A DNA stretch of 64,000 bases from Mariniblastus fucicola (GTDB lineage Bacteria > Planctomycetota > Planctomycetia > Pirellulales > Pirellulaceae): positions 5,580,001-5,644,000 of the forward strand of contig NZ_CP042912.1 in assembly GCF_008087665.1 (NCBI RefSeq), read 5' to 3'. Positions 26,289-35,750 of this stretch are shown in pieces. Both the position numbers and the translations under genes were made by a program. Position 1 is the stretch's first letter; each line of letters opens with the position of its first letter. Below the pieces are notes generated by a model. It did no database searches and had not been told where the DNA came from. It was given only the letters and a program-made list of their open reading frames with translations.

Positions 26289-27407
26289 CTAGCGACGGAC
26301 ATTGCAGTCCGGGCAGTCAGCAGGAAGCTGGCCGTGAACCATGTTCGCTGGTGGTTGGCGGTTGAAGTGTGGAGGGCGAATGCTTCGCTCCTGAATCAAC
26401 ACGCGATCCACTGGACGCGGGTAGCTCAAACCAGGCTTTTGCTTGACCATGACGTCAACGTTATGCGTTGGGCCAGGGATCTGAGTCGCCGTGTGGTTGT
26501 GCATCGTGTAGCTCTTGAGGCCAGCGGGTCCACCTAGTGGAATGTGTGCTGGACCTGGCAAGCCGATGTTTGTACCAACCCAAGGCATTCCGTAGGCAGG
26601 ACCGGTTACACCCGAGATGTAATCGCGACTTCCGCCTGCTCCGGCTCCCATTCCTGGAGGCAAAGCACCTGCAGCCAGGGCTGCATCCGTTCCAGCTGCT
26701 TCAAGGTCCTTGTTACCCATACGCAAGATCGCAAGGATGGCTCCGCGACGATCTGCTTCGACGATAGGGTCGACGCCTGGATCAAGGCGAGTGCTAACCA
26801 GTGTATCGACACCAGCAAGTGCCAGTTCCTGGTACTCTGCATCGGGAACGTAGATGACTTTGGTGACGAAGTTCGCTGCAGCGACCTGGTCGAAGTCTTC
26901 TTCGGTGAACTGAATTGGAATCGCAGCGTGTGCGAGGTAAGCCGACGTTCGTGGCGACGCAACACCAACTTCGAGTGTTGGGTAGAGCGTCATGCCTGGG
27001 CGACCTTCGATGTTTGAGATTCTCAAACGATAGACGCCTCCCTGACGGAAGTTCTGACGACCAGGAACGATCAGCGGAGCCGAATCGTACTGTCCGACTG
27101 ACGATACGTCCCAGCTGACTTGCAGCATTTCCGGGCGATCGAAAAGCACTTGAACCGATTGCAGTCGCACGGCACCAAACGGTCCGTAGCCTGCCATCGA
27201 AGCTGCTGGTCCTGCAGCACTTGCTGAAGAAGCCATCAGGACTCCTGGACCCGGGCCGCCAACGCCGGGGCCTGGTTCCATTAACATTTGAGCTGGTGGC
27301 AAATTGTGGCCGGTCGGCAAGCCCGTGCGGGCCAGCGGTGCCTGGGCGTTTGCCGTCATGGCGATTGCCAGGACCACCATCAAGCCAGTTGTGATACGCA
27401 CGTACAT
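26289..27407 (-). CDS. Secreted protein, paralogue of the 25376-26176 product
   Basis: A 372-residue protein from ATG 27407, with GGGGAGAAT ahead of it and a signal peptide (MYVRITTGLMVVLAIAMTANAQ). A Gly/Pro/Met-rich region (PPAQMLMEPGPGVGGPGPGV) precedes the domain shared with the neighbour at 25376 (GGVYRLRISNIEGRPGMTLY, AANFVTKVIYVPDAEY). The C-terminus has several His-containing turns (HNHTATQIPGPTHNVDV) and a closing CPDCNVRR, a CxxC that may bind metal. The frame continues upstream to 27605 but without a signal sequence. It is monocistronic given the terminator at 26226. Function unknown. Confidence 0.8.
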   Translation of the reverse strand: MYVRITTGLMVVLAIAMTANAQAPLARTGLPTGHNLPPAQMLMEPGPGVGGPGPGVLMASSASAAGPAASMAGYGPFGAVRLQSVQVLFDRPEMLQVSWDVSSVGQYDSAPLIVPGRQNFRQGGVYRLRISNIEGRPGMTLYPTLEVGVASPRTSAYLAHAAIPIQFTEEDFDQVAAANFVTKVIYVPDAEYQELALAGVDTLVSTRLDPGVDPIVEADRRGAILAILRMGNKDLEAAGTDAALAAGALPPGMGAGAGGSRDYISGVTGPAYGMPWVGTNIGLPGPAHIPLGGPAGLKSYTMHNHTATQIPGPTHNVDVMVKQKPGLSYPRPVDRVLIQERSIRPPHFNRQPPANMVHGQLPADCPDCNVRR

Positions 27408-27690
27408 CAAATTCTCCCCTGGGAATGTCGGAAGTCCCGACGACATCGAGTTGGTCTCGCCAATCAAGCGATCATTTGCCCGACGGAAATACGTTCCAGC
27501 CAGGCTTTTTGGTTCATTACGCCGACTCGGATCGAAGCTTGGATGAAATTGACATGGACCAGTATCCCGATGATTGCCAGGATGCCAGCCAAGTTCAGTT
27601 TCCACAAACTACAGACTTCTGTCGGCTCGTTGTCTTCTTTGTTCGGCGCGTCGTAATGGTTTTCTTTCGCAAAATCCGAATAGCCGTTTC
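27408..27690. promoter_or_regulatory. Divergent intergenic region
   Basis: The 283 bases between two divergent genes must hold promoters for both the secreted protein on the minus strand and the anchored protein on the plus strand. The ribosome site GGGGAGAAT lies just before the minus-strand ATG. I see no clear operator or RNA element. Confidence 0.3.
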
Positions 27691-28740
27691 ATGAAGCAAG
27701 AATTACCTATTGCAATCGCTTTGCTAGCTATCGGATGCTTGCCGTGGTTGTGGCAATCCAGGCACTCCAGTGAAGCCTCAGCCGCCATCGAACCGACATC
27801 AGTCACGGAACCGACCAGCATTGCAGCCGGGATACAGCCCGTGGTGCCAACGCCGGCTCCCTGGCACTCGCATTCAACCACCGCTCGGTCTGTCGCGTAC
27901 CGGCAGGCCCAAGCGGTTTCGCATACAAACGATGCGGCTGCCTTTTTGAAGCAGACGGCAATGGCGATCGCCAACGGTCAACCAACTTTTGGCGACGTGG
28001 AAATTGAGAACCATCAGTTCAGGAACTCGCATTCGATCCGCGGCAGGTTTTGGTCTCGCGGAGCGGGAACGAATCAGTCACGCCTGGAACTGATTTTGGG
28101 AGCGGAGTCTCCTGCAAAGCTGACTCAGGTCTGCGATGGCCGTTTTCTGTATCGCTTGACCGAACACAACGGCGAACGGAAGATCAAATTCATTAGCCTC
28201 GAAAAGCTCGACAATCAGGATGCGTCGATCGTCGAGTCCACTTTGCCCGCCGGCTGGGTTGGAACCGGATCGATTGACAGCTTGTTCAAAAATCTCTCCG
28301 AAGCTTTCAAATTTGCAGCCATTCACGAATTAGCCGATGCTGGCCAAGTCGAACTGACGGGAACGTGGAAACCCGAACACCTTGCCAAGCTGATGATTAA
28401 TCGGGTCGATCATCGCGAAATCATGCCCAGTCCGGACTGGTCGAAGCTTCCGCCGCAGTTTCCTCATGGCGTACGTTTGCGTTTTAAGAACACCAGCGGA
28501 AACTGGTATCCGAGCGAAGTGATGTTTATCCAGTTTGACACAGAGAACGGCTCGAAACCCAAGCCGATGATTTCGATCAAGTTTGGCCCGCTGATCCAAC
28601 AGTCCCTTTCTGCCGAATTGTTTCAGATCGATGCAGACGAAACAGGTGCGGTTAACGAAACCGAGCTTTACAATGAGCGTATCGATTTGTTGACAGGGAA
28701 GCAGCGTGTTGCGGAAGAGGCTGGCAACGCCATCCGATAG
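27691..28740 (+). CDS. Membrane-anchored protein of unknown function, LolA-like in outline
   Basis: A 349-residue protein from ATG 27691, chosen because MKQELPIAIALLAIGCLPWL begins a membrane anchor directly at the start. After a low-complexity linker, residues from about 115 form a beta-rich domain: FWSRGAGTNQSRLELILGAE, then LTQVCDGRFLYRLTEHNGER, then KFISLEKLDNQDASIVESTL. This 'measure, load, release' string of strands resembles the half-barrel of LolA/LolB and other lipid-binding periplasmic proteins, but that is inference. The next gene, an S41 peptidase-like protein, begins 47 bases downstream on the same strand. Confidence 0.7.
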   Translation: MKQELPIAIALLAIGCLPWLWQSRHSSEASAAIEPTSVTEPTSIAAGIQPVVPTPAPWHSHSTTARSVAYRQAQAVSHTNDAAAFLKQTAMAIANGQPTFGDVEIENHQFRNSHSIRGRFWSRGAGTNQSRLELILGAESPAKLTQVCDGRFLYRLTEHNGERKIKFISLEKLDNQDASIVESTLPAGWVGTGSIDSLFKNLSEAFKFAAIHELADAGQVELTGTWKPEHLAKLMINRVDHREIMPSPDWSKLPPQFPHGVRLRFKNTSGNWYPSEVMFIQFDTENGSKPKPMISIKFGPLIQQSLSAELFQIDADETGAVNETELYNERIDLLTGKQRVAEEAGNAIR

Positions 28741-28787
28741 TCTGGACAGCATTGATGTTCCCTGATGTTTGAACGAGGGGGATACGG

Positions 28788-30044
28788 ATGAACTTGAGAA
28801 CGCTTTGTTTTGCAGCGGTAATGCTCCTGAGTTCAGGGCTGCTTACAGAGGTCGCCGTCGCCCGCCAGGTCGACTGGAAACGTGACCTTGAGTTTTTGGT
28901 TGCGGAAATCAAACAGCGACATCCCGATCCGTTCACGGTTATCAGTGAAAGCGACTTTGACGCGAACGTTGCCCGGTTATTGAAACGTATCGAGTCTCTC
29001 GACGCCAACGATGCGACATTCGAATTGATGGAACTGGTCGCTCAGATCGGCGACGGCCACACTTCGGTGGTTCCCGACTTCAAATCGTTTCGTTTCTTCC
29101 CGATCAACGTCAAGTGGTTCAAAGACGGCGTCTATGTCCGCGCGGTCGACCGAAGTCACAAAGAGCTGATCGGCGCAAAATTGGTGGCCGTCGGCGATCA
29201 CCCCATCGAAAAGGTTATCGAACAGTTTTCCAGGTTCATGCCGCACGACAACATTTGGGCGGTACGGCAACGGATCGACAAACAGTTCCAAACGGTCGAG
29301 TTTCTCGACCGTGCCGGTGCTCTCGACGATAAGGACACGGCGACTTTCCATTTCGAAAAAGGCAAGATAAAGCTCACTGCGAAGATGAGGGCAGTGGCTG
29401 CGCACGACGCAGGCAGAATCCGTTTCATCAATCCTTACGCGGCTGGAATGATGGAAGATTCCGTATTCTTGAAGCTGCTGATTAAGGACGAGCGAGGTCT
29501 TCCGTTTTGGAATGAGTGGATTCCGGCCGAGAAAACGATCTACTTCAAATACAACCAGTGTCGCGATCCGGCCGGTTTTCGTGAACTCGTCGAAGGAACG
29601 GCCGCGTTCATCAGCGAAAACAAAGTCGACAAATTCGTGCTGGATTTACGAGACAACTCCGGCGGCAGTTCGCTGGTCTTTGAACCGTTGCTGAAGTACT
29701 TGCTCAACAGCGACCTGAATCAGAAAGGCAAGCTGTTTGTCATCGTCGGGCGAGGCACGTTTTCATCGGGAGTTTTTGCGGCCTGTGAGATGCGAAAAAC
29801 GAATGCGATTTTTGTCGGCGAGCCCACTAGCGGAAAGCCAAATCATTTTGGCGAAGTCAAAACGTTTCAATTGCCAAGCTCGGGGTTGAAGGTGCAGCAC
29901 TCAACGAAATCTTTCAAGTTGCTGGACGACGATTCAAATACGTTTGAACCGGACCTGAAAATCGAATACACCGCGGCGGATACTTTTGCAGCCCGCGATC
30001 AGGCCCTTCAGGCAGTTTTCGACTATCAGGCCGAATCAAAGTAG
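28788..30044 (+). CDS. S41-family peptidase-like secreted protein
   Basis: A 418-residue protein with a signal peptide (TLCFAAVMLLSSGLLTEVAVA). The S41 fold is seen from KFVLDLRDNSGGSSLVFEPL (conserved LDLRxNxGG), VIVGRGTFSSGVFAACEM with the candidate nucleophile Ser, and AIFVGEPTSGKPNHFGEVKT, which matches the GEPTxGxPNHxG signature of the IRBP/tricorn-type S41 group rather than CtpA. Classical members cleave C-terminal or unfolded peptides. A basic Lys in the CtpA position is not evident, consistent with that subgroup. It is exported. The upstream anchored protein gene is 47 bases away, so they may form an operon. Confidence 0.85.
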   Translation: MNLRTLCFAAVMLLSSGLLTEVAVARQVDWKRDLEFLVAEIKQRHPDPFTVISESDFDANVARLLKRIESLDANDATFELMELVAQIGDGHTSVVPDFKSFRFFPINVKWFKDGVYVRAVDRSHKELIGAKLVAVGDHPIEKVIEQFSRFMPHDNIWAVRQRIDKQFQTVEFLDRAGALDDKDTATFHFEKGKIKLTAKMRAVAAHDAGRIRFINPYAAGMMEDSVFLKLLIKDERGLPFWNEWIPAEKTIYFKYNQCRDPAGFRELVEGTAAFISENKVDKFVLDLRDNSGGSSLVFEPLLKYLLNSDLNQKGKLFVIVGRGTFSSGVFAACEMRKTNAIFVGEPTSGKPNHFGEVKTFQLPSSGLKVQHSTKSFKLLDDDSNTFEPDLKIEYTAADTFAARDQALQAVFDYQAESK

Positions 30045-30110
30045 ATCGAATCAAACAAGTTAGCGGCCAGGAACGGGCATGACTGGTCGAACAATCGCGG
30101 TCCTGAAGGA

Positions 30111-31424
30111 CTAAAGATCGCCAAGCAGTTTTTCGTTGGAGTCAGAGCTCTCGATTTTCGAAAGCAACAAGTCCATCGCCTCAGGGGCCGACAGGTCACC
30201 GAGTTTGCGACGCAGCTTGCAAACGGCACCGTACTGGTCACCGAGAAGAACTTCCTCCTGCTGACACTGACTGAGGTGCACATTGATCGCTGGCCAAATT
30301 CGACGCTTGACCAGTTCATGGTCCAGCTGAATCTCCATGTTGGACGTGCTGCGAAGGATCTCGGCAATCAGGTCGTCCAACTCGTTCGTAGAATTTGTCG
30401 TCAACGTTCCGATGATCGTCAACGAACCGGCTTCTTCAGTAAGTCGAGCGGAAGCAAGAAACGATCGCGTTCGCGGCAACGAATCTGGCTCCAACCGGTT
30501 CGCAAGGTATCCCGGGCCCAGTTCAAACCGGGCGAGGTTCGTCAGCGAATCCAGAAATATCACGACGTGTTCGCCAAGCTCAACCATCCGCTTGGCTTTC
30601 TCCAGCACCATCATGGCGACATCATGGTGTCGGAACGAACTTTCGTCGAACACCGAACTGATCACTTCACATCGCGGCCCATTGAGCTTTCGCTCCAGCT
30701 CTGTAATTTCTTCAGGGCGTTGATCGACCAGCAGAACATAAGCATAAACATTGGAATCGCTGTTCAACATTCCCTGGCAAAGTTGTTCCACCATTCGCGT
30801 TTTACCGGAACGCGGCGGGCTGACAATAATGCCTCGCTGACCAAACCCAATCGGCGACACCAGATCAACAATGCGACAACTGTCATCAGAGTCGGGCGCG
30901 CCTGTCAGGATCTGCCGATTCGGAGCAAGCGGTGAAAGGTCGTCAAACTCGGGCGCTTCGATCGCCTTCGACGGTTCCATGTCGTTGACTTTGAGTACCC
31001 GCAGCAGCGCGAAAAAGCGTTCATTCTCTTTGGGCGGACGAATCTGCCCGGAAACGAGATCGCCGTTGGTCAGGCTGAATTTTCTGATCTGGCTGGGCGA
31101 CACGTAAATATCATCTGGGCCACCCAGGTAGTTGAACCAGCGACTTCGCAGGAAACCGAATCCATCGGGCAATACCTGAAGCGTTCCCGCCCCAACCAAT
31201 TTGTGGCCAAGCGAAATCTGCCGGTCGATTACTGCGCGAATCTTGCCTGCGGAACTTGCGTCTTTGTCGACACTGATTTTGTGCTGCGACAGAAGCGCGT
31301 TGAGTTGCCGATCATCCAGTTTCTGATATTCAGAAACATCAACGAAGGTATCGACGGTGTCCGAATCCCTGTTAGCAGAAGCAGCAGAATCCGGTTTCGG
31401 GTTTGATGTTTTACCGACAGCCAT
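30111..31424 (-). CDS. rho: Transcription termination factor Rho, divergent catalytic residues
   Basis: A 437-residue Rho, start at ATG 31424; an upstream frame exists but this start overlaps the coaE stop by 14 bases as often seen. The RNA-binding N-domain is intact: LPDGFGFLRS, YLGGPDDIYVSPSQIRKF, SGQIRPPKENERFFAL. Walker A is GIIVSPPRSGKTRM and Walker B VVIFLDSLTNLAR. Two positions differ from E. coli Rho: the DERPEE motif is DQRPEE, so the catalytic glutamate (E. coli Glu211) is Gln (about residue 235), and the R-loop region (TTNSTNELDD) has Glu where Lys326 is expected. The Q-loop (GPGYLANRLEPDSL) also lacks the usual sequence. Rho normally ends transcripts by ATP-driven translocation; this version may be slower or different. 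Confidence 0.9.
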   Translation of the reverse strand: MAVGKTSNPKPDSAASANRDSDTVDTFVDVSEYQKLDDRQLNALLSQHKISVDKDASSAGKIRAVIDRQISLGHKLVGAGTLQVLPDGFGFLRSRWFNYLGGPDDIYVSPSQIRKFSLTNGDLVSGQIRPPKENERFFALLRVLKVNDMEPSKAIEAPEFDDLSPLAPNRQILTGAPDSDDSCRIVDLVSPIGFGQRGIIVSPPRSGKTRMVEQLCQGMLNSDSNVYAYVLLVDQRPEEITELERKLNGPRCEVISSVFDESSFRHHDVAMMVLEKAKRMVELGEHVVIFLDSLTNLARFELGPGYLANRLEPDSLPRTRSFLASARLTEEAGSLTIIGTLTTNSTNELDDLIAEILRSTSNMEIQLDHELVKRRIWPAINVHLSQCQQEEVLLGDQYGAVCKLRRKLGDLSAPEAMDLLLSKIESSDSNEKLLGDL

Positions 31425-32091
31425 TGGGCGGGTCTGTGTTGGACAGTGTATCGTTGGAGGATATGCGATAGAGAGCACGATACGACGCGGGAACTTCCAG
31501 TCCAAGTTTCTGGCAGAATTCCGCCAGTTGTCTTGCTGTTGATTCCTTTGAGCCCGAATTGTTAATCACCACATCCGATCGAAGTTTCTTTTCTTCGACG
31601 GATAACTGGCGCGATTCACGTTTTTCCAACTCGTCATCTGACCAGCCACGAAGTTTAGCTCGCTGCTGGCGGACGTTCAGGTTGGCATCCACGAAAATTA
31701 CGTAGTCGCAGTGTTGATCGTATTCGCCTTCGAAGAGTAAAGGAATATCCAGCACCAGCAATTCAACATCGGCCGATTTGCGGAGCAGTTCCATTTGACT
31801 TCGAATCCGAATCCGGATCTCTGGGTGCACAATCGATTCGAGGTGATCCAGTTCAGCATCACCCGTTCCGCCGAAAACGATTTTCCCAAGTCGTTTCCGA
31901 TCTATCTGGCCATCGCCTTGAATTACGTCGTCACCAAAATGATCGACGATTCTGTCAATCACGTCTGCGTTCTGTAAAACTTCGTGCGCCACCTGATCTG
32001 CGTCGATCCGATGGGCCCCAAGTTCCTCAAAACAACTGGAGACGAAACTCTTCCCGCTGGCAACTCCCCCGTTTAAACCAACGACGACCAT
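31411..32091 (-). CDS. coaE: Dephospho-CoA kinase
   Basis: A 226-residue enzyme of the last CoA step, phosphorylating the ribose of dephospho-CoA in the cytoplasm. Start at ATG 32091, with GGAAG four bases before it, in preference to the upstream ATG 32109. The P-loop is GLNGGVASGKSFV, the acidic DADQVAHEV follows, and LVLDIPLLFEGEYDQHCDYV is the CoaE substrate/LID region. The basic helix RQQRAKLRGWSDDELEKRES ends in the family R-S-type pattern. It overlaps the start of rho (14 bases) and lies 200 bases from polA on the opposite strand; a CoaE-Rho-PolA grouping is frequent in this phylum, as far as I recall. Confidence 0.92.
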   Translation of the reverse strand: MVVVGLNGGVASGKSFVSSCFEELGAHRIDADQVAHEVLQNADVIDRIVDHFGDDVIQGDGQIDRKRLGKIVFGGTGDAELDHLESIVHPEIRIRIRSQMELLRKSADVELLVLDIPLLFEGEYDQHCDYVIFVDANLNVRQQRAKLRGWSDDELEKRESRQLSVEEKKLRSDVVINNSGSKESTARQLAEFCQKLGLEVPASYRALYRISSNDTLSNTDPPNGCR

Positions 32092-32292
32092 TGAGCTTCC
32101 AAAAATCATACAAGCCAGCCAAAGCCAGCCTTTTCGAGCCCAAGATTTTTCCTGAGCAACGCGTTCTCATCTGGATTGCAGGATAACGCCATATCCTGTC
32201 GTTTTCTACGGCAGTATTGAGCGCGGCGACCCAAATCCGCATGATTTTGTTAACCTGAGACCGCAAATTCAACCGAGGACGACCTATCTGCC

Positions 32293-35118
32293 ATGGCAAA
32301 GAAGAAATCTGTCATCTCTGGCCCCGACCTGTTTACGGCCACCGAACCAAAAAAACTGTTCCTGCTCGATGGTATGGCGCTTATTTATCGAGCCCATTTT
32401 GGAATGATTCGCAGCCCGCGATTCACATCCGGTGAAGTACCGACTTCGGCTGTATTTGGAATCGCGAACACGGTTTTCGATTTGATCAAGAAACAAAAAC
32501 CGACTCATATCGCGATCGCGTTCGATACCAGCGAACCGACCTTCCGACACGAAGTCTTCGAAGACTACAAAGCCCAGCGGGACAAACTGCCCGAAGACAT
32601 CGCGACTCAAATCCCGATGGTCGACAAGCTGATGCAGGCACTCAACATCACGATCATCCGAACGCCGGGCTATGAAGCCGACGACATCATTGGCACGCTG
32701 GCGATCGAAGCCGCCGCACAGGATGTCGATGTTTTCATGGTTACGCCAGACAAGGACTATCATCAGTTGGTGACGGACAAAATTAAAGTCTACAAACCGG
32801 GTCACCGCGGCGGTACTTTTGAGGTTCTGGATGTCGATGCCGTGCTGGAGAAATGGCAAGTCGAACACACCAGCCAGGTAATCGACATCCTGGGCTTGAT
32901 GGGCGACAAAAGCGACAATGTTCCCGGCATCCCCGGCATTGGTGAAAAAACTGCGATCAAGCTGATCAAGCAGTTTGGCTCCGTCGAAAAACTGGTCAAC
33001 AGCACGGCTGAACTGAAAGGCAAACAGAAAGAACGCGTCGAGGAAAATCGGGATTTGGCTCTGCTGTCCAAACAGCTGGTGACGATAAAAACCGATGTTC
33101 CGCACGATTTCCAACTGAGTGACTTTCTCCGCCGTGAGGCCAATGAAGAGGCACTGCAGGCCCTGTTTATGGAGTGGGAATTCGACACTCTCGGGCGCAA
33201 ACTGTTCGGCAAGTCATTCACATCGGCTCCCAAACGTGCGGCTGTCATTCGCGAAAAACGGGAAAAGGAAATTCAGTCCACGCTGTTCGACGATGGAGTG
33301 GTCAAAGAAAAAAACATTGGCAATACCGATCATGACTATCAGCTGGTCGAAACCGCGAAGCAGCGGGCGGACCTGATCAAGAAACTGAAAAAGCAGAAAG
33401 CGTTCTGTTTCGATACCGAAACCACGGGACTCGATCCGCGCAAAGCGTTGCCACTGGGAGTCGCGTTTTCATTCCAGCCACATTCGGCCTACTACGTTGT
33501 TTGCCCTGAAGATCAGGAAAAGGCTCAAGCGATCCTGGACGAACTGCGGGAGGTTTTCGAAGATGACTCAATCGAAAAGATCGGCCACAATCTGAAATAC
33601 GATGTGACGTTGCTCAAGTGGCACGGCATCGAGGTTCGAGGCAGATTGCTGGACACGATGCTGGCTCATTCGATGAAGGAACCGGAGATGAGTCACGGCC
33701 TGGACTACCTGGCGAAACTTTATCTTGGCTACAAACCGATTCCAATTTCGCAGTTGATCGGGCCCAAAGGCGAGGAACAGAAAAGCCTTCGCGATGTGTC
33801 GCTGGAAAAGGTCTGCGAGTACGCCTGTGAAGACGCCGACATCACGCTTCAGGTCGCCGCAGTGCTTAGACCTGACATCGAGGAGCGCGGCGTGAGCGAA
33901 GTTTGCTACGATATTGAATGCCCACTGATTCCCGTGTTGGTCGACATGGAATACGAAGGAATCACGCTCGATACGGAGGCTCTTGCTGATTTTTCAAAAC
34001 GGCTGGAAGTCGAAATTGTTGAGCTTCGCGACGGAATCTACGAAGCCGCGGGCCGCGAGTTCAATATCGATTCGCCGAAGCAGCTTGGTACGATTCTCTA
34101 TGATGAACTGAATTTGGTCGCCAATCCGAAAAAGACCGCCACGGGGCAGTATTCGACGCGGGAAACAGAGCTGATTCGACTGGCTCCGAACCACCAGATC
34201 GTGGCCGACGTGCTGGAGTATCGCAACGCGGTCAAACTGAAATCCGTTTACGTGGATCAGCTTCCCAACACGATCGACGAACAGAACCGCCTGCACACGC
34301 ACTATAGCCAAACATGGACCGCCACCGGACGAATGCAGTCCAACAATCCGAACCTGCAAACGATCCCAATCCGCAAACAGCGCGGCCGCGAAATACGGGC
34401 GGCGTTCGTGCCTCGCAGCAAAGATTTCGAGATCCTCTCTGCGGACTATTCGCAAATTGAGCTTCGGATCATGGCGGATCTGAGCGAAGACCCAACGATG
34501 CTTGAGGCGTTCAATTCTGGTGCTGACATTCACAACTCGACAGCCTCCAAGGTTTACAAAGTTGATCCGGAAGATGTCTCTCGCGAGATGCGCGACAAAG
34601 CCAAGACCGTTAACTTTGGCATCATCTACGGAATTTCGGCGTTTGGATTGCAGCAGCGATTGAACATCCCGCGAAAGGAAGCCAACGAACTGATCGAGAA
34701 CTACTTCGACAAACATCCCGGCGTTCAGGAGTACATCGACCGAACAATCGAATTCGGCAAGGAACATGGCTATGTGGCGACTCGAACCGGACGGCGACGG
34801 TATCTGCGAGACATCAATTCACGAAACAAGACGCTGCAACGAGCGGCTCAGCGACTGGCGATGAACAGTCCGATTCAGGGCACCGCGGCAGATATGTTGA
34901 AACTGGCGATGATTCGCGTTTACGAAGCTCTCGAATCCGGCGGCTTTGCGACCAAGATGCTGCTGACAGTTCACGATGAAATCGTGTTCGACATGCACAA
35001 GGACGAGACCGACACCGTCATTCCGGTCATCGTCGAGGCGATGAAGAACGCGATCTCGATGAAGGTTCCGATCGAAGTCGAAACCGGTCATGGAGCCAAT
35101 TGGCTAATCGCACACTGA
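32293..35118 (+). CDS. polA: DNA polymerase I
   Basis: A 941-residue polymerase of usual length with all three domains. The 5'-3' exonuclease at the N-terminus shows [15 protein letters not shown] and later [18 protein letters not shown]. The 3'-5' proofreading domain retains the metal residues: FDTETTGLD (Asp374, Glu376), HNLKYD and YACEDADIT, so proofreading should be active. The polymerase part has motif [15 protein letters not shown] (around residue 716), the O-helix [13 protein letters not shown] with Phe at the position that discriminates dNTPs from ddNTPs, and motif [10 protein letters not shown]. It works in Okazaki-fragment maturation and repair. Divergent from coaE; nothing unusual seen. 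Confidence 0.97.
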   Translation: MAKKKSVISGPDLFTATEPKKLFLLDGMALIYRAHFGMIRSPRFTSGEVPTSAVFGIANTVFDLIKKQKPTHIAIAFDTSEPTFRHEVFEDYKAQRDKLPEDIATQIPMVDKLMQALNITIIRTPGYEADDIIGTLAIEAAAQDVDVFMVTPDKDYHQLVTDKIKVYKPGHRGGTFEVLDVDAVLEKWQVEHTSQVIDILGLMGDKSDNVPGIPGIGEKTAIKLIKQFGSVEKLVNSTAELKGKQKERVEENRDLALLSKQLVTIKTDVPHDFQLSDFLRREANEEALQALFMEWEFDTLGRKLFGKSFTSAPKRAAVIREKREKEIQSTLFDDGVVKEKNIGNTDHDYQLVETAKQRADLIKKLKKQKAFCFDTETTGLDPRKALPLGVAFSFQPHSAYYVVCPEDQEKAQAILDELREVFEDDSIEKIGHNLKYDVTLLKWHGIEVRGRLLDTMLAHSMKEPEMSHGLDYLAKLYLGYKPIPISQLIGPKGEEQKSLRDVSLEKVCEYACEDADITLQVAAVLRPDIEERGVSEVCYDIECPLIPVLVDMEYEGITLDTEALADFSKRLEVEIVELRDGIYEAAGREFNIDSPKQLGTILYDELNLVANPKKTATGQYSTRETELIRLAPNHQIVADVLEYRNAVKLKSVYVDQLPNTIDEQNRLHTHYSQTWTATGRMQSNNPNLQTIPIRKQRGREIRAAFVPRSKDFEILSADYSQIELRIMADLSEDPTMLEAFNSGADIHNSTASKVYKVDPEDVSREMRDKAKTVNFGIIYGISAFGLQQRLNIPRKEANELIENYFDKHPGVQEYIDRTIEFGKEHGYVATRTGRRRYLRDINSRNKTLQRAAQRLAMNSPIQGTAADMLKLAMIRVYEALESGGFATKMLLTVHDEIVFDMHKDETDTVIPVIVEAMKNAISMKVPIEVETGHGANWLIAH

Positions 35119-35154
35119 ACCTTGTCAAACTGGCTGCCGGACTTCAGGTGCAGA

Positions 35155-35745
35155 TCACAGCACTGGCGGCGGAGGAGTTGGTGTGGGTGTGGGAGTCGGC
35201 GTGGGAGTTGGGGTCGGTGTAGGTGTGGGGGTTGGAGTCGGCGTTGGCGTTGGCGTAGGAGTCGGTGTAGGGGTTGGCGTGGGAGTGGGCGTCGGTGCCG
35301 GAGGAGGCGGAGGCGTTGGCAGTACTGTCGACATCTGAGCCTTGGACCTTTCGGTGACCATGGTGGTTTTGCCAACGATGTCACCGGACATAAACTCGGG
35401 AACGACCAGCGAATTGGATGACACCGGAAACGTCACCGAAACATTGACCAAAGCCGTTTCTTCGGTGATCACCGATGGCGAGATGCTGACGACCGCATCC
35501 TTGACGCCGATCAGATCAAGGTGCTCTTCCGCTTTCGCTTCGGCTTGCGATGCGTCTGCTCCTGGAACGATCGCATTTCGGGCAGCGACATACGCGGCAT
35601 GATTGGCAGTATGCTGCAGCATTGAGACTCGAGTCAATTCGACACTGCCGAACAACAGCACCAACAGCACCGGCAAGACCATCGCGAATTCGACGACCGT
35701 GGCACCATTTCTTCGATTCGTTACCATCGCATTGCGAGCTTTCAT
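35155..35745 (-). CDS. TadE-family pilus protein with Pro-Thr tail
   Basis: A 196-residue protein with the TadE-type N-terminus [20 protein letters not shown], a hydrophobic helix with the family ExxxxxP pattern. About 95 residues of soluble domain follow ([32 protein letters not shown]). The final 50 residues are a (Pro-Thr)n run flanked by polyproline, encoded by 20 consecutive hexamers at 35177-35296 whose third positions vary. TadE proteins are pilin-like subunits of Tad secretion systems. It is the third gene of a minus-strand set with a VWA/TadG-like gene and another TadE. The proline-rich tail is unusual for the family and may span the peptidoglycan. Confidence 0.85.
   Translation of the reverse strand: MKARNAMVTNRRNGATVVEFAMVLPVLLVLLFGSVELTRVSMLQHTANHAAYVAARNAIVPGADASQAEAKAEEHLDLIGVKDAVVSISPSVITEETALVNVSVTFPVSSNSLVVPEFMSGDIVGKTTMVTERSKAQMSTVLPTPPPPPAPTPTPTPTPTPTPTPTPTPTPTPTPTPTPTPTPTPTPTPTPPPPVL
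35177..35296. repeat. Pro-Thr hexamer tract, 20 units
   Basis: Twenty six-base units of the form GTNGGN on the plus strand (encoding Pro-Thr on the minus strand) lie in an unbroken row. The first and second codon positions are constant but third positions differ freely among A, C, G and T, so the repeat is kept at protein level rather than being a recent slippage product. The plus strand is G-rich with several GGG runs (35184-35214) that could form a G-quadruplex. Confidence 0.9.
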
Positions 35746-35750
35746 AAATA

